NCBI GenBank assembly: GCA_035651595.1
Contig: DASRFJ010000138.1
Coordinates: forward strand, 1-64,000
Source: JAFARZ01 sp035651595
GTDB lineage: Bacteria > Actinomycetota > Actinomycetes > Streptosporangiales > Streptosporangiaceae
Length of the DNA stretch: 64,000 nt
Direction: 5' to 3'
Shown: one piece after another, positions 1-8,231 of the stretch
How the letters are laid out: each line of letters starts with the position of its first letter
How positions within the stretch are numbered: position 1 is the stretch's first letter
Made by a program: the position numbers and the translations under genes
The notes under the pieces: generated by a model
Database searches by the model: none
What the model was told of the DNA's origin: nothing
What the model saw: the letters and a program-made list of their open reading frames with translations, nothing else

Positions 1-698
1 TGGCCACCGGAGCAGCAGCCACCCTGCTGATCGCGATCGGGTGGCTCATCGACGCCACGACAACCGAGGCAAGCTCAGCTGCCTATGTGCTCCAGGGCGT
101 CGGCATCGGAATCTGGGCGCTGCTCGCCCTCGGCCTCGCCGTGCTCCGCTCGCTCGCGGAACAGGCAGCCGAGAGCGGGGAGGCCTCGAAACGGCCGCAT
201 TACGCAGGCTTGTGGCTTATAGCCGCCATCGGCCTAGCGCTGCTCGCCGTAGGAACTAGCTTCACCCTCAATCCTCTCGACAACGGCACTGCCATGGCCG
301 CCGGCGTCCTCCAAGCAGCCGGAACGGGCGTTCTATGCGGCGCGGTTACAACTGCCCGGCTCCGCGGTTACGTGAACTCGCGTCCGGCGGCTATTGCGGA
401 GGGCGGCCTGGGGATACTGGCTTGCTCCGGTGCCGCCGTCGCGGTCGTCGGCGGGCTGGTGTTCGGCGCTGATGTCACATTGACTGGCGTACGAATAGGG
501 ATGTCGATAGCGATCGCCATTCAGCTGGCCGCGGTTGCCGTACTGAGCCTTGCGGGGTGGGTACGGGTCCGCGAACTGACGGCTGGCGCGGTGACCCCAC
601 ACTCAGCTACGCGCACTGCTTCACTTGCCTTACGCACACTGCCGGTTAGCATCTCAGACACCAGAGTTTCAGTTGTCACCGACAGTGCCGACTGTTAG
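1..698 (+). CDS. Membrane protein, 5' end outside the window
   Basis: The reading frame is open from base 3, so the gene begins left of the window; a GTG at 87 is only an internal candidate start. The visible product (about 231 residues) has at least five hydrophobic segments, including ATLLIAIGWLI at the extreme left, GIGIWALLALGLAVL, AGLWLIAAIGLALLAV, LGILACSGAAVAVVGGLVFG and IAIAIQLAAVAVLSLAGW, so it is an integral membrane protein. I do not recognise a family. It uses codons such as ATA more freely than its neighbours, which suggests foreign DNA. Its last codons overlap the degenerate 5' side of a tRNA-Arg-like sequence, so the C-terminus may be a recombination product. Confidence 0.6.
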   Translation, partial: ATGAAATLLIAIGWLIDATTTEASSAAYVLQGVGIGIWALLALGLAVLRSLAEQAAESGEASKRPHYAGLWLIAAIGLALLAVGTSFTLNPLDNGTAMAAGVLQAAGTGVLCGAVTTARLRGYVNSRPAAIAEGGLGILACSGAAVAVVGGLVFGADVTLTGVRIGMSIAIAIQLAAVAVLSLAGWVRVRELTAGAVTPHSATRTASLALRTLPVSISDTRVSVVTDSADC

Positions 699-713
699 CA
701 TCTCCGTATAGCG

Positions 714-762
<49 letters not shown>

Positions 763-897
763 CCCAAAGCCTTCCTGGCCTGGGAAAACGGCGCCCTACT
801 AAGCAGCAGAGGTGCTGTGGTCAAGCATTTCGGTGCTAGGCACACTGCCTTCCTGACAAATATCCGTCCCGGGCACACGCGGATCACAGACAAATGA

Positions 898-2175
898 CTA
901 AACATGGCCTTCGTCTGGATCCAGCGACGCCTCCCCGCGCCTAACCAATACAAGGAAGGATGCGGTGGCCGCGATAAACACGAGCAGGATGAGCACATAG
1001 TAGTTGCCGGCGAGCAATTCCAGCCCGCGCCAGGTGAACTCGACAGCGTCCCGGCTGGTGCCGCCGTTCGGCGCGAGAAGCAGCCACCCGCGCGGCAATA
1101 GCTGGGCCTTCGGGTCGTAGCCGCCCTGGTTGCCGATGGGCAGCGGCCACCAGCCGAACAAGCCCACCACCAGCGCCACGCCGAGGATCCGGTAGCCGAG
1201 GCGTCGTGGTCCGTACGCGGCGAGGACGAGGGCCGGTATCACGTACACGTAGTGGTGCGACCAGCTAACCGGGGACACCAGCAGGCCCGTCGCGGCGCAC
1301 GTGATCAGGCCGGGTAGCTCGTGGCCGCGCCGGCTGGCCAGTATCGAGGTGGCGAGCCCGGCGGTGCCGATGAGGACGACCGCGACCAGCCAGTACGTGT
1401 GCGCGTCGGGTCCGGCGTGAGTGAGGCGTAGTATGACGCCGTTCAGGGACTGGTTGTCCAGGTAGAAGGGTTTGCTGCCCGGCCGCGTGAACTTCCCGCC
1501 CCAGTAAATCGTGGAGGTGCGCGGCAGCAGCGCAAACCCGATTCCTGCCGTGACCGCGAAGGTCAGCGCGCTGACCGCGGCGGCCGTTACCCGCCGTGTG
1601 AACAGCAGGTACGGAATGAAGATCAACGGCGTGAGCTTGACTCCCGCCGCCAGCCCTATTCCGATGCCCTTGCACTTGACGGTGTCCGGCAGCGCGAGAT
1701 CACCGACCACCAGAGCCAGCAGCACGAGGTTGATCTGCCCGAAGAATAGTGTCATCGCAACGGGTTCGAGCCACAGGGCCACGGCGGCGATCGCAACTGC
1801 CGCCGCCGCTCTGGTGAGGCCGGCGGGCCGTCCGGCGAGTCCTAGGGAAAGGTACGCCACCACCGGCAGCAGCCCGATTGTGAGCACCACCGTCCCGGCC
1901 TGCCAGGTCGCGAACGACGCCCCAGTTCCCGCGGCGAACAGGAGGGCCGCGAACGGCGTGTAGATGAACGGCAGCTTGTCCGCCCCGAGTTCCAGCGTGT
2001 AGAGCATCGTCGGCTGATTCCGCGCCGCGATACCGCCATCGCGGTAGACGGCCGTGTCGATCTGCGCCCAGTAATACTGCGGGAACGCGTGAACGAGCAG
2101 GGCGTACCCGGCCACGGCCAGCAGGAACAGTGCGACTGCGGCCATGAGCCAGGCGGCTGGCCGTATCCGGGTCAC
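898..2175 (-). CDS. GT87 family polyprenyl-phosphate mannosyltransferase-like membrane protein
   Basis: The 425-residue protein has about ten hydrophobic segments and the layout of GT87 (DUF2029) enzymes, which move mannose from polyprenyl-phosphate-mannose to envelope glycans on the outer face of the membrane. After the first membrane segment a loop carries the acidic residues expected of this family (AQIDTAVYRDGG, D40 and D46). A second family-like stretch is FFGQINLVLLAL near residue 145, and SPVSWSHHYVYVIPAL lies in the C-terminal half. The start is GTG at 2175 with GGAG about 4 bases upstream. It stands alone. The acceptor cannot be told from sequence; PimE-like mannosylation of a glycolipid or glycoprotein is an inference from the family. 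Confidence 0.75.
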   Translation of the reverse strand: MTRIRPAAWLMAAVALFLLAVAGYALLVHAFPQYYWAQIDTAVYRDGGIAARNQPTMLYTLELGADKLPFIYTPFAALLFAAGTGASFATWQAGTVVLTIGLLPVVAYLSLGLAGRPAGLTRAAAAVAIAAVALWLEPVAMTLFFGQINLVLLALVVGDLALPDTVKCKGIGIGLAAGVKLTPLIFIPYLLFTRRVTAAAVSALTFAVTAGIGFALLPRTSTIYWGGKFTRPGSKPFYLDNQSLNGVILRLTHAGPDAHTYWLVAVVLIGTAGLATSILASRRGHELPGLITCAATGLLVSPVSWSHHYVYVIPALVLAAYGPRRLGYRILGVALVVGLFGWWPLPIGNQGGYDPKAQLLPRGWLLLAPNGGTSRDAVEFTWRGLELLAGNYYVLILLVFIAATASFLVLVRRGEASLDPDEGHV

Positions 2176-2415
2176 CGCTCCGTCTGTTCAGCCTTGAACC
2201 AGCCCAGTCATGTTCGCTGCCCATCATGTCAAACTCCGGCCGGTTGCGGCGCCGCTCCGCCCGCCAGGCAGGCGGGCAGAACGTCACATACCGGGTAGCG
2301 CGGCCGGCTCCCGGCGCGACACGCCCAAAGTAAAAGGTCGACGTGGCGGCCCGTGCGGACGGCAAGCGAGGTGCGAGGCCCCAACGCAGCCGCGGCGCCT
2401 GCGCTCCCGGTCGCT

Positions 2416-2736
2416 TTAGGCGTCTTCGAGGATCTCCGCGAAGGCGATGACGACCCCTCCGGTGGCGTGCTTGAGGGTGGCGCCGACCAGTTCACCCGCC
2501 TCCGCGGCGGCGGCGCTGGCCGCCGCGTAATCGGCAAAGTACAGGTCCAGCAGCCGGTAGGCCGGGGTCGGGCTGCCGTCTTCCTTCGGCCAGACCTTGG
2601 ACGCCTGGAGCCGGGTGAGGCCGGGGAGCTTCCGCGCCAGCGCGAGCTGCTCGGGGTAGGCCGACTCGAAGGCGTCCGGGTCGGTGGGGTTGGAATAGAT
2701 GAAGCTGATCTTCGTCGGCTTGTCTTGCGCAGTCAA
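2416..2736 (-). CDS. EthD family protein
   Basis: The 106-residue protein is a single EthD/dimeric alpha-beta barrel domain. It opens with KISFIYSNPTDPDAFESAY and continues with LARKLPGLTRLQASKVW and LYFADYAAASAA, which is the usual EthD pattern. I chose the TTG at 2734-2736 because AGGAGG lies six bases upstream; the longer open frame to 2835 would run through the divergent promoter. EthD proteins accompany cytochrome P450 or polyketide oxidation genes, but their own role is poorly defined. The divergent AraC-type gene 92 bp away probably controls it. Confidence 0.8.
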   Translation of the reverse strand: MTAQDKPTKISFIYSNPTDPDAFESAYPEQLALARKLPGLTRLQASKVWPKEDGSPTPAYRLLDLYFADYAAASAAAAEAGELVGATLKHATGGVVIAFAEILEDA

Positions 2737-2798
2737 GGCTGACCTCCTGGCGGTTATTGTCTGTCGATGTATCGGCCCAGAGTGGCCCAGAAGCCCCG

Positions 2799-2815
2799 TA
2801 CGATCATCGATCGTA
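2799..2815. promoter_or_regulatory. Palindrome in the EthD/AraC divergent promoter
   Basis: TACGATC ATC GATCGTA has perfect 7-bp arms around a 3-bp centre. It sits 13 bases before the AraC start codon in the 92-bp region shared by two divergent genes. Position and symmetry fit an operator for either gene; the regulator is inferred. Confidence 0.4.
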
Positions 2816-2828
2816 GCCGGAGGAATGG

Positions 2829-3773
2829 ATGACAACTATGCCCGATTCACCGGAAATCCTTGCCGATCCTCCTGAGGTCGAGGACGAGGCGGTCGACCTG
2901 GACGCGAAGCCGCGGGACCTGCTCTCCGAGGTGCTGAAGAGCGTCCGCCTCAACGGTGAACGGATTGTCGCGTACGGCCCGCTGCGGACGTTCTCGGTCG
3001 GCTTCGCCGGCACCGGCACCCTGCACATCGTCGATGAGGGCGAGGTCGTGCTCCGGATCGACGGCGTCCCGCATGTCGAGCGCGCGAGGCACGGCGATGT
3101 CATCCTGCTGCCGCGCGGCGATCCGCACCACATCACCGACATGAAGGAAACGGGCGAACCCCAGCCAGCGCGCTGGCTGTGCGGAACGTTCACGATCGGG
3201 GACCCGCAGGCGAGCCACCTGCTCGCGAGCCTTCCGGCCGCGATCATCCTGCGCGGCGACCGCGGCCCGGCACTCGAAGGGCTCGAAGTGGCCCGCAGGA
3301 TGCTCGTGGCCGAGATGGAATCGCCCTCGCAGGGCTCGGCGGTGATGATCGCCCGCATCCTCGATCTGCTGTTCATCCAGATTCTGCGCGCCTGGGCCGC
3401 CGGCGCGGACGCCGAACCGAACTGGCTCGCCGGTGCACTCGACCCCCAGATCGGTCTGGCCCTGAGCGCCGTCCATCGAGACCCCGGCCACGACTGGAAA
3501 GTCGACGAACTGGCAAAGGTGTGCTGCCTTTCCAGGTCGGCGTTCGCCGCACGGTTCGTCGCCCGGGTCGGCATGCCGCCAGCCGCGTATCTCGCGCACG
3601 TACGCCTCGACGCCGCCACCGATCTGCTCCGCGACACCGCCTTGCCGGTCGCGCTGATCGCGGCGAACGTCGGCTATCTGTCGGAAGCGGCGTTCAGCCG
3701 CGCGTTCAAGCGCCGCTACGGCACACCACCGGCCCGGTGGCGACGAGGCATACGAGCCCGGGACTCTGCCTGA
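2829..3773 (+). CDS. AraC family transcriptional regulator with cupin sensor domain
   Basis: The 314-residue protein has an N-terminal cupin domain (about residues 25-210; GTLHIVDEGEVVLRIDG and LLPRGDPHHITD) and a C-terminal AraC double helix-turn-helix (about 225-310; LAKVCCLSRSAFAARFVARV, then IAANVGYLSEAAFSRAFKRR and YGTPPARWRR). The cupin-6 plus AraC layout is common in regulators of oxidative or detoxification genes. The start ATG at 2829 follows CCGGAGG; an ATG at 2838 is also possible. It is divergent from the EthD gene and probably regulates it and itself. Confidence 0.88.
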   Translation: MTTMPDSPEILADPPEVEDEAVDLDAKPRDLLSEVLKSVRLNGERIVAYGPLRTFSVGFAGTGTLHIVDEGEVVLRIDGVPHVERARHGDVILLPRGDPHHITDMKETGEPQPARWLCGTFTIGDPQASHLLASLPAAIILRGDRGPALEGLEVARRMLVAEMESPSQGSAVMIARILDLLFIQILRAWAAGADAEPNWLAGALDPQIGLALSAVHRDPGHDWKVDELAKVCCLSRSAFAARFVARVGMPPAAYLAHVRLDAATDLLRDTALPVALIAANVGYLSEAAFSRAFKRRYGTPPARWRRGIRARDSA

Positions 3774-3833
3774 GGTGGCTAGCGTGCAGCATGTGGCTGG
3801 CGATGCACCAGCGCGCTGGGTGCCCCCTGCATC

Positions 3834-3915
3834 AACGTGTCGGATTACCCCATCGTGGTAAGTTGACCCTCGTAAACGAGGGTCCGGCCCCCACAAAGGG
3901 GCGATCTACCACATT
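3834..3915. repeat. 82-bp palindromic intergenic element, copy 1
   Basis: The element runs from AACGTGT to CCACATT and has a central perfect hairpin, GACCCTCG TAAA CGAGGGTC (3865-3884), with outer CCCC/GGGG arms. Aligned without gaps it matches three other 82-bp elements at 9199, 25526 and 37363. It lies between an AraC gene and the end of a convergent methyltransferase gene. There is no T-tract, so a simple terminator is unlikely. Confidence 0.7.
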
Positions 3916-3939
3916 GTTCGAGATCCACGTTGTTCGAGA

Positions 3940-4824
3940 TCAGGGCCGCTGCCTGCAAAGCGCCATCCACCAACAGGCCACAAGAGCTAAGGCCCGAGAC
4001 ACAATGATTGCCTGAGAGGTGAGCTGGCCCGAGTTCAGCAGCTTGCCGATCCGGGCGGCCTGCTCGTCGGCCGCGGTCAGCTCCGGCGTGTGGCCGTACC
4101 TGCGGTGCAGCTCCCGCTCCACGGCGCTGCTCCGTTCGGTCCAGGACGGTGGCGGCTGGGTGATGTCGGGGAAGTCGGCCACCTCCAGCACCCGCAGGCC
4201 TGCGCCAACGAGCAGATCGTGCAGCTGGGCGCTGGTGGGGAAGTGGTTGCCCTGCGGCGGGTCGTCCAGCCTGCCGCTCGCCAGGTACACCAGCAGACCG
4301 AGACGGCTTTCGGGACGGGTGACGCGGCGGAGTTCGGCGACCATCGACCGCTGAGCGCCCAGGCCGGCCGCGGTGCACAGCACGCCGAGGCACCAGGTCA
4401 GATCGGCGGTCGCGTCGGCGAACGGCAGCGCCGTCGCGTCGGCCTGAACCACCGGGGCGCCGAACAACCGGGCCGCGGCCCGGCACGCGCCAGCCTCGTG
4501 CTCGGCAAGCACAGAACGTACCCCGGTCTCAGCCGCGGCGTATGCCGCGGGCCCGCCCAGGCCCGCACCAACGTCGAGCAAGATCGACCCGGGTCGCGGC
4601 GCGAGGCGCTCCAGCAGCCAGTCCAGGACCGCGGGCTGGCCACTTCCGCGGCACGCGGCCGGAATGTAGTACTCCGGGCCGAGATCGGCGGCCACTCGGG
4701 CAGTCCACTCGGCCACACTGCCGAACTCCGCCTCCATCGGATCGCCGAGGGAGCCGGGGGAACCGAGGGAACCGGTGGAGCCGGTGGAGCCGGTGGAGCC
4801 GGTGGAGCCGGGGGAGCCTGTCAT
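3940..4824 (-). CDS. Class I SAM-dependent methyltransferase with Gly-Ser-Thr repeat N-terminus
   Basis: The 294-residue protein has a SAM-binding motif I (LLDVGAGLGGPAAYAA, about residue 81), an acidic residue in strand 2 (VLAEHEAG), VVQADATALPFAD, and WCLGVLC in place of motif IV. It is a small-molecule-type methyltransferase with unknown substrate. The first 27 residues are a low-complexity Gly-Ser-Thr-Pro stretch made by 9-bp DNA repeats; an internal Met at residue 30 (MEAEFGS) could be the ancestral start. Its ATG overlaps the stop of the upstream MTHFR-like gene (ATGA), so the two are translationally coupled. This suggests a link between one-carbon supply and methylation. Confidence 0.75.
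   Translation of the reverse strand: MTGSPGSTGSTGSTGSTGSLGSPGSLGDPMEAEFGSVAEWTARVAADLGPEYYIPAACRGSGQPAVLDWLLERLAPRPGSILLDVGAGLGGPAAYAAAETGVRSVLAEHEAGACRAAARLFGAPVVQADATALPFADATADLTWCLGVLCTAAGLGAQRSMVAELRRVTRPESRLGLLVYLASGRLDDPPQGNHFPTSAQLHDLLVGAGLRVLEVADFPDITQPPPSWTERSSAVERELHRRYGHTPELTAADEQAARIGKLLNSGQLTSQAIIVSRALALVACWWMALCRQRP
4751..4821. repeat. 9-bp tandem repeat inside the methyltransferase start
   Basis: About eight imperfect copies of a 9-bp unit (GAGCCGGTG on the plus strand) encode Gly-Ser-Thr or Gly-Ser-Pro triplets on the minus strand. Copy number changes would keep the reading frame. Confidence 0.75.
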
Positions 4825-5792
4825 CTGTCCTCCTGTGACCGGATCCTGGCCGCCAGTTCGGCCTTGACCCGCGCGGCGAACTCGTATCCGCGGGCCGAGG
4901 CCAGCCCGGAGATGTTCACCCCGGCCACGCCCGGGATGGCCAGCAGGGCACGGGCCTGCCTGACCGCGGCCGCGATGCCCGCCGCGACCGGGTCGGGGTC
5001 ATCGAGCACCGCGCGCGTCACGCCGGGATCCAGCTCCAGACCGGGCAGGCTGGAAAGCGCCGTGGCGGAGACGGGGTCGGTGAAGATGGCGACCGCGGCG
5101 ATAACCGGGATCGTGACGCCAGCCCCCGCCGCGGCGGACATGAACCCGGCCACCGAGGCAACCGTGCCGTGGTTGAGCACGGCGACCGCGGCGCCGGCGC
5201 GCTGTTTCTGCGCCAGCCGGAAGGGCCGCAGGTGCCGCGGCGGCGCGGTGGGCGTCTCCGGGACTGCGGCGGGCACCCCGATGGACGCGGCCAGCGCGGC
5301 CAGCCGCGGCCCGTCCAGGTCGAAGACCTGCGTCACGTCCCGCCGGACGTCGTAGGCGCGGGCGTCGCCGGTCACGCACAGCACCGCGTCCACGCCGAGA
5401 TGCCGCAGGCCATGCAGTTCCTGTTCCAGCACAACCCGGTTCCGGTCCCGGCAGGAAAGGGTGATCCACGGCCGTGCCCCCGCGTGCCGCAGAATCGACG
5501 CCAGCTGTGCGGGCGGGAAGTCGGGCCGGTCCTGATGTTCGCCGACCAGGACGGCGTCACTGACCGGGGCGAGGATGCCCGCCACGGCGGCGTGTGCGGA
5601 AACGGAGTACGGCTCGGAGCTGAAGTCGGTCAAGATCAGCGGCACCGGATCCAGCCGCACCGCCGGCACCGGGTCAGGCCACGCCACGGGGGCGGGAAAT
5701 ACGCACGGGAACCGCCCGACCTCGCAGCCGCTGTCGGGCCGCACGCCGCCGCACGGGCCCATGAGCATGTGCTTGGGACACTCTTCGAACAT
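4821..5792 (-). CDS. Methylenetetrahydrofolate reductase-like protein with N-terminal four-Cys motif
   Basis: The 323-residue protein opens with a cysteine cluster (CPKHMLMGPCGG then GCEVGRFPCVF; C5, C14, C23, C30) of the MTHFR_C type, which in larger proteins follows or precedes the reductase barrel. The rest resembles the MetF/MTHFR TIM barrel: LTDFSSEPYS, TLSCRDRNRVVLEQELHGL and VLCVTGDARAYD. The start ATG at 5792 shares one base with the upstream stop (TGATG) and the stop overlaps the next ATG, so three genes are coupled. The role is probably C1 transfer on a folate; the electron donor cannot be read from sequence. It is not a typical NADH-type MetF because of the Cys cluster. Confidence 0.75.
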   Translation of the reverse strand: MFEECPKHMLMGPCGGVRPDSGCEVGRFPCVFPAPVAWPDPVPAVRLDPVPLILTDFSSEPYSVSAHAAVAGILAPVSDAVLVGEHQDRPDFPPAQLASILRHAGARPWITLSCRDRNRVVLEQELHGLRHLGVDAVLCVTGDARAYDVRRDVTQVFDLDGPRLAALAASIGVPAAVPETPTAPPRHLRPFRLAQKQRAGAAVAVLNHGTVASVAGFMSAAAGAGVTIPVIAAVAIFTDPVSATALSSLPGLELDPGVTRAVLDDPDPVAAGIAAAVRQARALLAIPGVAGVNISGLASARGYEFAARVKAELAARIRSQEDR

Positions 5793-6838
5793 CAGGGTCG
5801 CACAGCCGGCTCGTCCGGCGGCTCGGCCTCGCCTTCCGCCCCGGGCACCCGTTCCTGACCCATCCGCCGCAACGTCGGCAATAGGGCAAGCGCGCCCGGC
5901 ATCGGCAGCCACAGGGCCAGCACCCGGTAGACGAAGAGGCCGGCCAGCGCCACCGCGAGCGGCGCCCCGCTGTACCAGATGGCCAGCGACAGGCACAGCA
6001 CCAGCACGCCCGCGCCGCCCAGCGGGCCGGTGCGGCGGGTGAACACCATCCCGACGGCGAACCCGACGAACATCGACGCCGCGTTCATCTTGAAGCCGAA
6101 CGCCGCCATCCCCGACCAGGCCGCGAACGCGTCCGCCGCCCAGAACACCGCCATCCCGGCCAGCGGGATCCCGAAGCGCCACGGATGCCCGAACATCACC
6201 CGGATCAGGTGGATGGACTCCAGGAAGTTACCCATGGACCCGCGCCAGCCGTCCGCGCCGCGGTACCGGTCCCGGTATCGTTCCGCGAGCCAGAACGCGA
6301 TCAGGAACCCGGGCACCGGGAGCACTGCCCACGGGATGGTGAAGTCCAATGGCGGCTGGTCCGAGCCGGCGGCGAGGACGGCGATCGCGCACGCCGTGCC
6401 GCCCAGTGCCAGCACTCCGTGCTCGAGGCCGGCCAGGCCGGAAACCCGGACCTTGGCCTCGCGCCGGTCGGCTCCGGCGGCCTCGAGCGCGTACCGGTCG
6501 ATCGTCCCGCCGCCGTGCGCGAGGAACCCGCCGAAGCCGACCGTCACCACGATCCGCATCTGGTCCCCGTTCAGCGTCGGTCCGCCGGCCACCGTGAACA
6601 TGCCCTGGTAGGCGTAGTAATAACCGGCGAACGAGATGCCCAGCGCGCCGATCACCGCGATGAGCCACACCGGCTGGAAGTTGCCGAGCACGGCGCGCAC
6701 GGCGGAAAAGCCGGCCACATACGCCAGGCCCACGCCCGCGGCGAGTTGCAGCGCCGCGGCCGCGATCATCAGCATCGCCAGCGCGCTCCCGCGGCGCTCG
6801 ATGTGATCACCGGTGACGCTGGGCAGCGAAATGTGCAT
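5792..6838 (-). CDS. Multi-pass membrane protein, flippase-like (UPF0104/LPG synthase TM type)
   Basis: The 348-residue protein has about eight membrane segments and resembles the lysylphosphatidylglycerol synthase transmembrane (UPF0104, COG0392) family: VWLIAVIGALGISFAGYYYA, the GGFLAHGGGTIDRYALEAAG loop with FLAHG, and FGFKMNAASMFVGFAVG. Such proteins act as lipid flippases or lack a known activity. It is the first gene of a coupled operon with the MTHFR-like protein and the methyltransferase. The tail (about residues 325-348) is acidic and Pro-rich. The family call is moderate; the substrate is unknown. Confidence 0.6.
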   Translation of the reverse strand: MHISLPSVTGDHIERRGSALAMLMIAAAALQLAAGVGLAYVAGFSAVRAVLGNFQPVWLIAVIGALGISFAGYYYAYQGMFTVAGGPTLNGDQMRIVVTVGFGGFLAHGGGTIDRYALEAAGADRREAKVRVSGLAGLEHGVLALGGTACAIAVLAAGSDQPPLDFTIPWAVLPVPGFLIAFWLAERYRDRYRGADGWRGSMGNFLESIHLIRVMFGHPWRFGIPLAGMAVFWAADAFAAWSGMAAFGFKMNAASMFVGFAVGMVFTRRTGPLGGAGVLVLCLSLAIWYSGAPLAVALAGLFVYRVLALWLPMPGALALLPTLRRMGQERVPGAEGEAEPPDEPAVRP

Positions 6839-6873
6839 GCTGCCGCCACTGCCCAGTAAACCCCGGTCGATGC

Positions 6874-7509
6874 CTAACGAAGGGTGGTTTTACCTGCCGG
6901 GATCACCCGAACGCCCGCCCGGGCAGGCGATCCCAGACCGAGTAAGCCCAGCCACGGGTGTACACGTGGTCCAGGTACTTGAGCCGGTCCTCGACGGCGC
7001 CGAGTGGGTCGATGGTATGTAGATCTGGCGGAACCCGCCGCGCAGGAACAGCCCGGCGGCCGCCAGGCAGCCGCCGTGCGTGAAGTCCCACAGCAGAATC
7101 GGTTCCACGAGATCCTGGATGTTGCTGCGGACGACCGCCAGCTGCTGGTGATCGTGCCCGGCCTCAGGTCGCGGACCCGGACCGGCAGCCTGGTGCGGGC
7201 CGTGCAGACTCCCGCGCTACAGCCGGCGAAGATCGACGGGTAGCCGCCGGGGTCGCCGCTTGGCGCGTGTTCGATCGACGAGCTGACCACGGTGAATTGA
7301 GGGAGGCCGTTGGTGGTGATGCACTCTGGCGCGGTGGAATTCCATTCGTCGTTCTGCACGACATAGGCGCCACCGCCGACACTCGCCTCGGGCCACCCCG
7401 CCTGCCCGCACAACCGAGTGGCCGGCGGGCTGGCCCGCTGTGCGGCAGCGCACCCGGAGATGCCGGCGACCAGCACGATGACGACCGTGACCCCGGTGAG
7501 CGTCCGCAC
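6874..7509 (-). pseudogene. Broken GH12 endoglucanase-like lipoprotein gene
   Basis: Residues 1-20 are a lipoprotein signal (VIVLVAGISGC lipobox). Residues 45-110 match the first half of GH12 cellulases: AYVVQNDEWNS, ECITTNGLPQFTVV, GGYPSIFAGCSAG and RLPVRVRDL. After TSSW the GH12 pattern stops; the rest of this frame is Arg/Ser-rich shadow-like sequence. The two other minus frames then carry more natural protein (LVEPILLWDFTHGGCLAAAG at about 7030-7115, and DRLKYLDHVYTRGWAYSVW at about 6930-6990). So the 5' half of a GH12 gene appears joined to the frameshifted tail of an unrelated gene. Not expected to be functional. Confidence 0.6.
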
Positions 7510-7613
7510 CGGGTTCGCCTACCCACGCCGCGACCACCCATGTAGAGATCCGGTGGTCCGCTCCGACCAAGGGTCAAACGGGCGCGCGGGCGCCCCGACC
7601 GAAGGAGCTTGAG

Positions 7614-8231
7614 ATGACCAAGGTAGTGCTGGGCATGTCGGTGTCGCTGGACGGCATCGCGGGCCCGGATTCCGACAATGCGGACGGTATGGCGGTTTTC
7701 GCGGCGATCCTGGGCTGGCAGTTCCCGCTGAAGAGCTGGCGCGAGCAGCAGGGCCAGGAAGGCGGGGCGGACTCGGTGGACTCCGCGGTGTGGGCCAGCA
7801 ATTTCGAGCGGTTCGGCCCGCAGATCGTCGGCCGTCGCATGTTCGACTACGGGTTCCCCAACTGGGGCGAGAACCCGCCGTTCCACGCGCCCGTGTTCGT
7901 GCTGACGCACCGCGGCCAGGAGCGGATCGAGATGAGCGGCGGCACCAGCTACACGTTCGTCACCGACGGCATCAAGGCCGCGGTGGAGCAGGCCCGCGCG
8001 GTGGCGGACGGCAAGGACGTGCTGCTGGCAGGCGGGGTCAGCGTCGGCCAGCAGGCGCTGGAGGCCGGACTGGTCGACGAGGTCGTGCTGCACGTCACCC
8101 CGGTGCTGCTGGGCCGCGGCATCCGGCTGTTCGACACGTCGCGCGCCAGCCTGAGGTGCATCGAGACAATCCATGGCGAAGGCGCGGTCCACCTGCGCTA
8201 CGAAGTCCAGTCGTTAGAGTCGGGGTCATGA
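7614..8231 (+). CDS. Dihydrofolate reductase family protein (RibD C-terminal domain)
   Basis: The 205-residue protein has the RibD/DHFR-like NADPH-binding fold: an opening strand with MSVSLDGIAGP, VGRRMFDYG in the middle, VLLAGGVSVGQQALEAGLVD, and VVLHVTPVLLGRGIRLF. These stand-alone RibD_C proteins reduce pteridine- or flavin-like substrates in some cases; the substrate here is unknown. A good ribosome site (GAAGGAG) precedes ATG 7614. The stop overlaps the start of the HAD gene (ATGA), so both are coupled. Confidence 0.88.
   Translation: MTKVVLGMSVSLDGIAGPDSDNADGMAVFAAILGWQFPLKSWREQQGQEGGADSVDSAVWASNFERFGPQIVGRRMFDYGFPNWGENPPFHAPVFVLTHRGQERIEMSGGTSYTFVTDGIKAAVEQARAVADGKDVLLAGGVSVGQQALEAGLVDEVVLHVTPVLLGRGIRLFDTSRASLRCIETIHGEGAVHLRYEVQSLESGS

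Noticed and set aside
765..870. Degenerate copy of the 76-bp element
   Set aside because: Only scattered matches around GGCGCC; no paired arms.
2258..2280. Hairpin GCCCGCC AGGCA GGCGGGC upstream of the GT87 gene
   Set aside because: Six to seven base pairs in very G+C-rich DNA; too common to be meaningful.
3834..3915. 82-bp palindromes as ordinary Rho-independent terminators
   Set aside because: No T-tract follows the hairpins, and four copies share the exact length and end sequences, which terminators do not.
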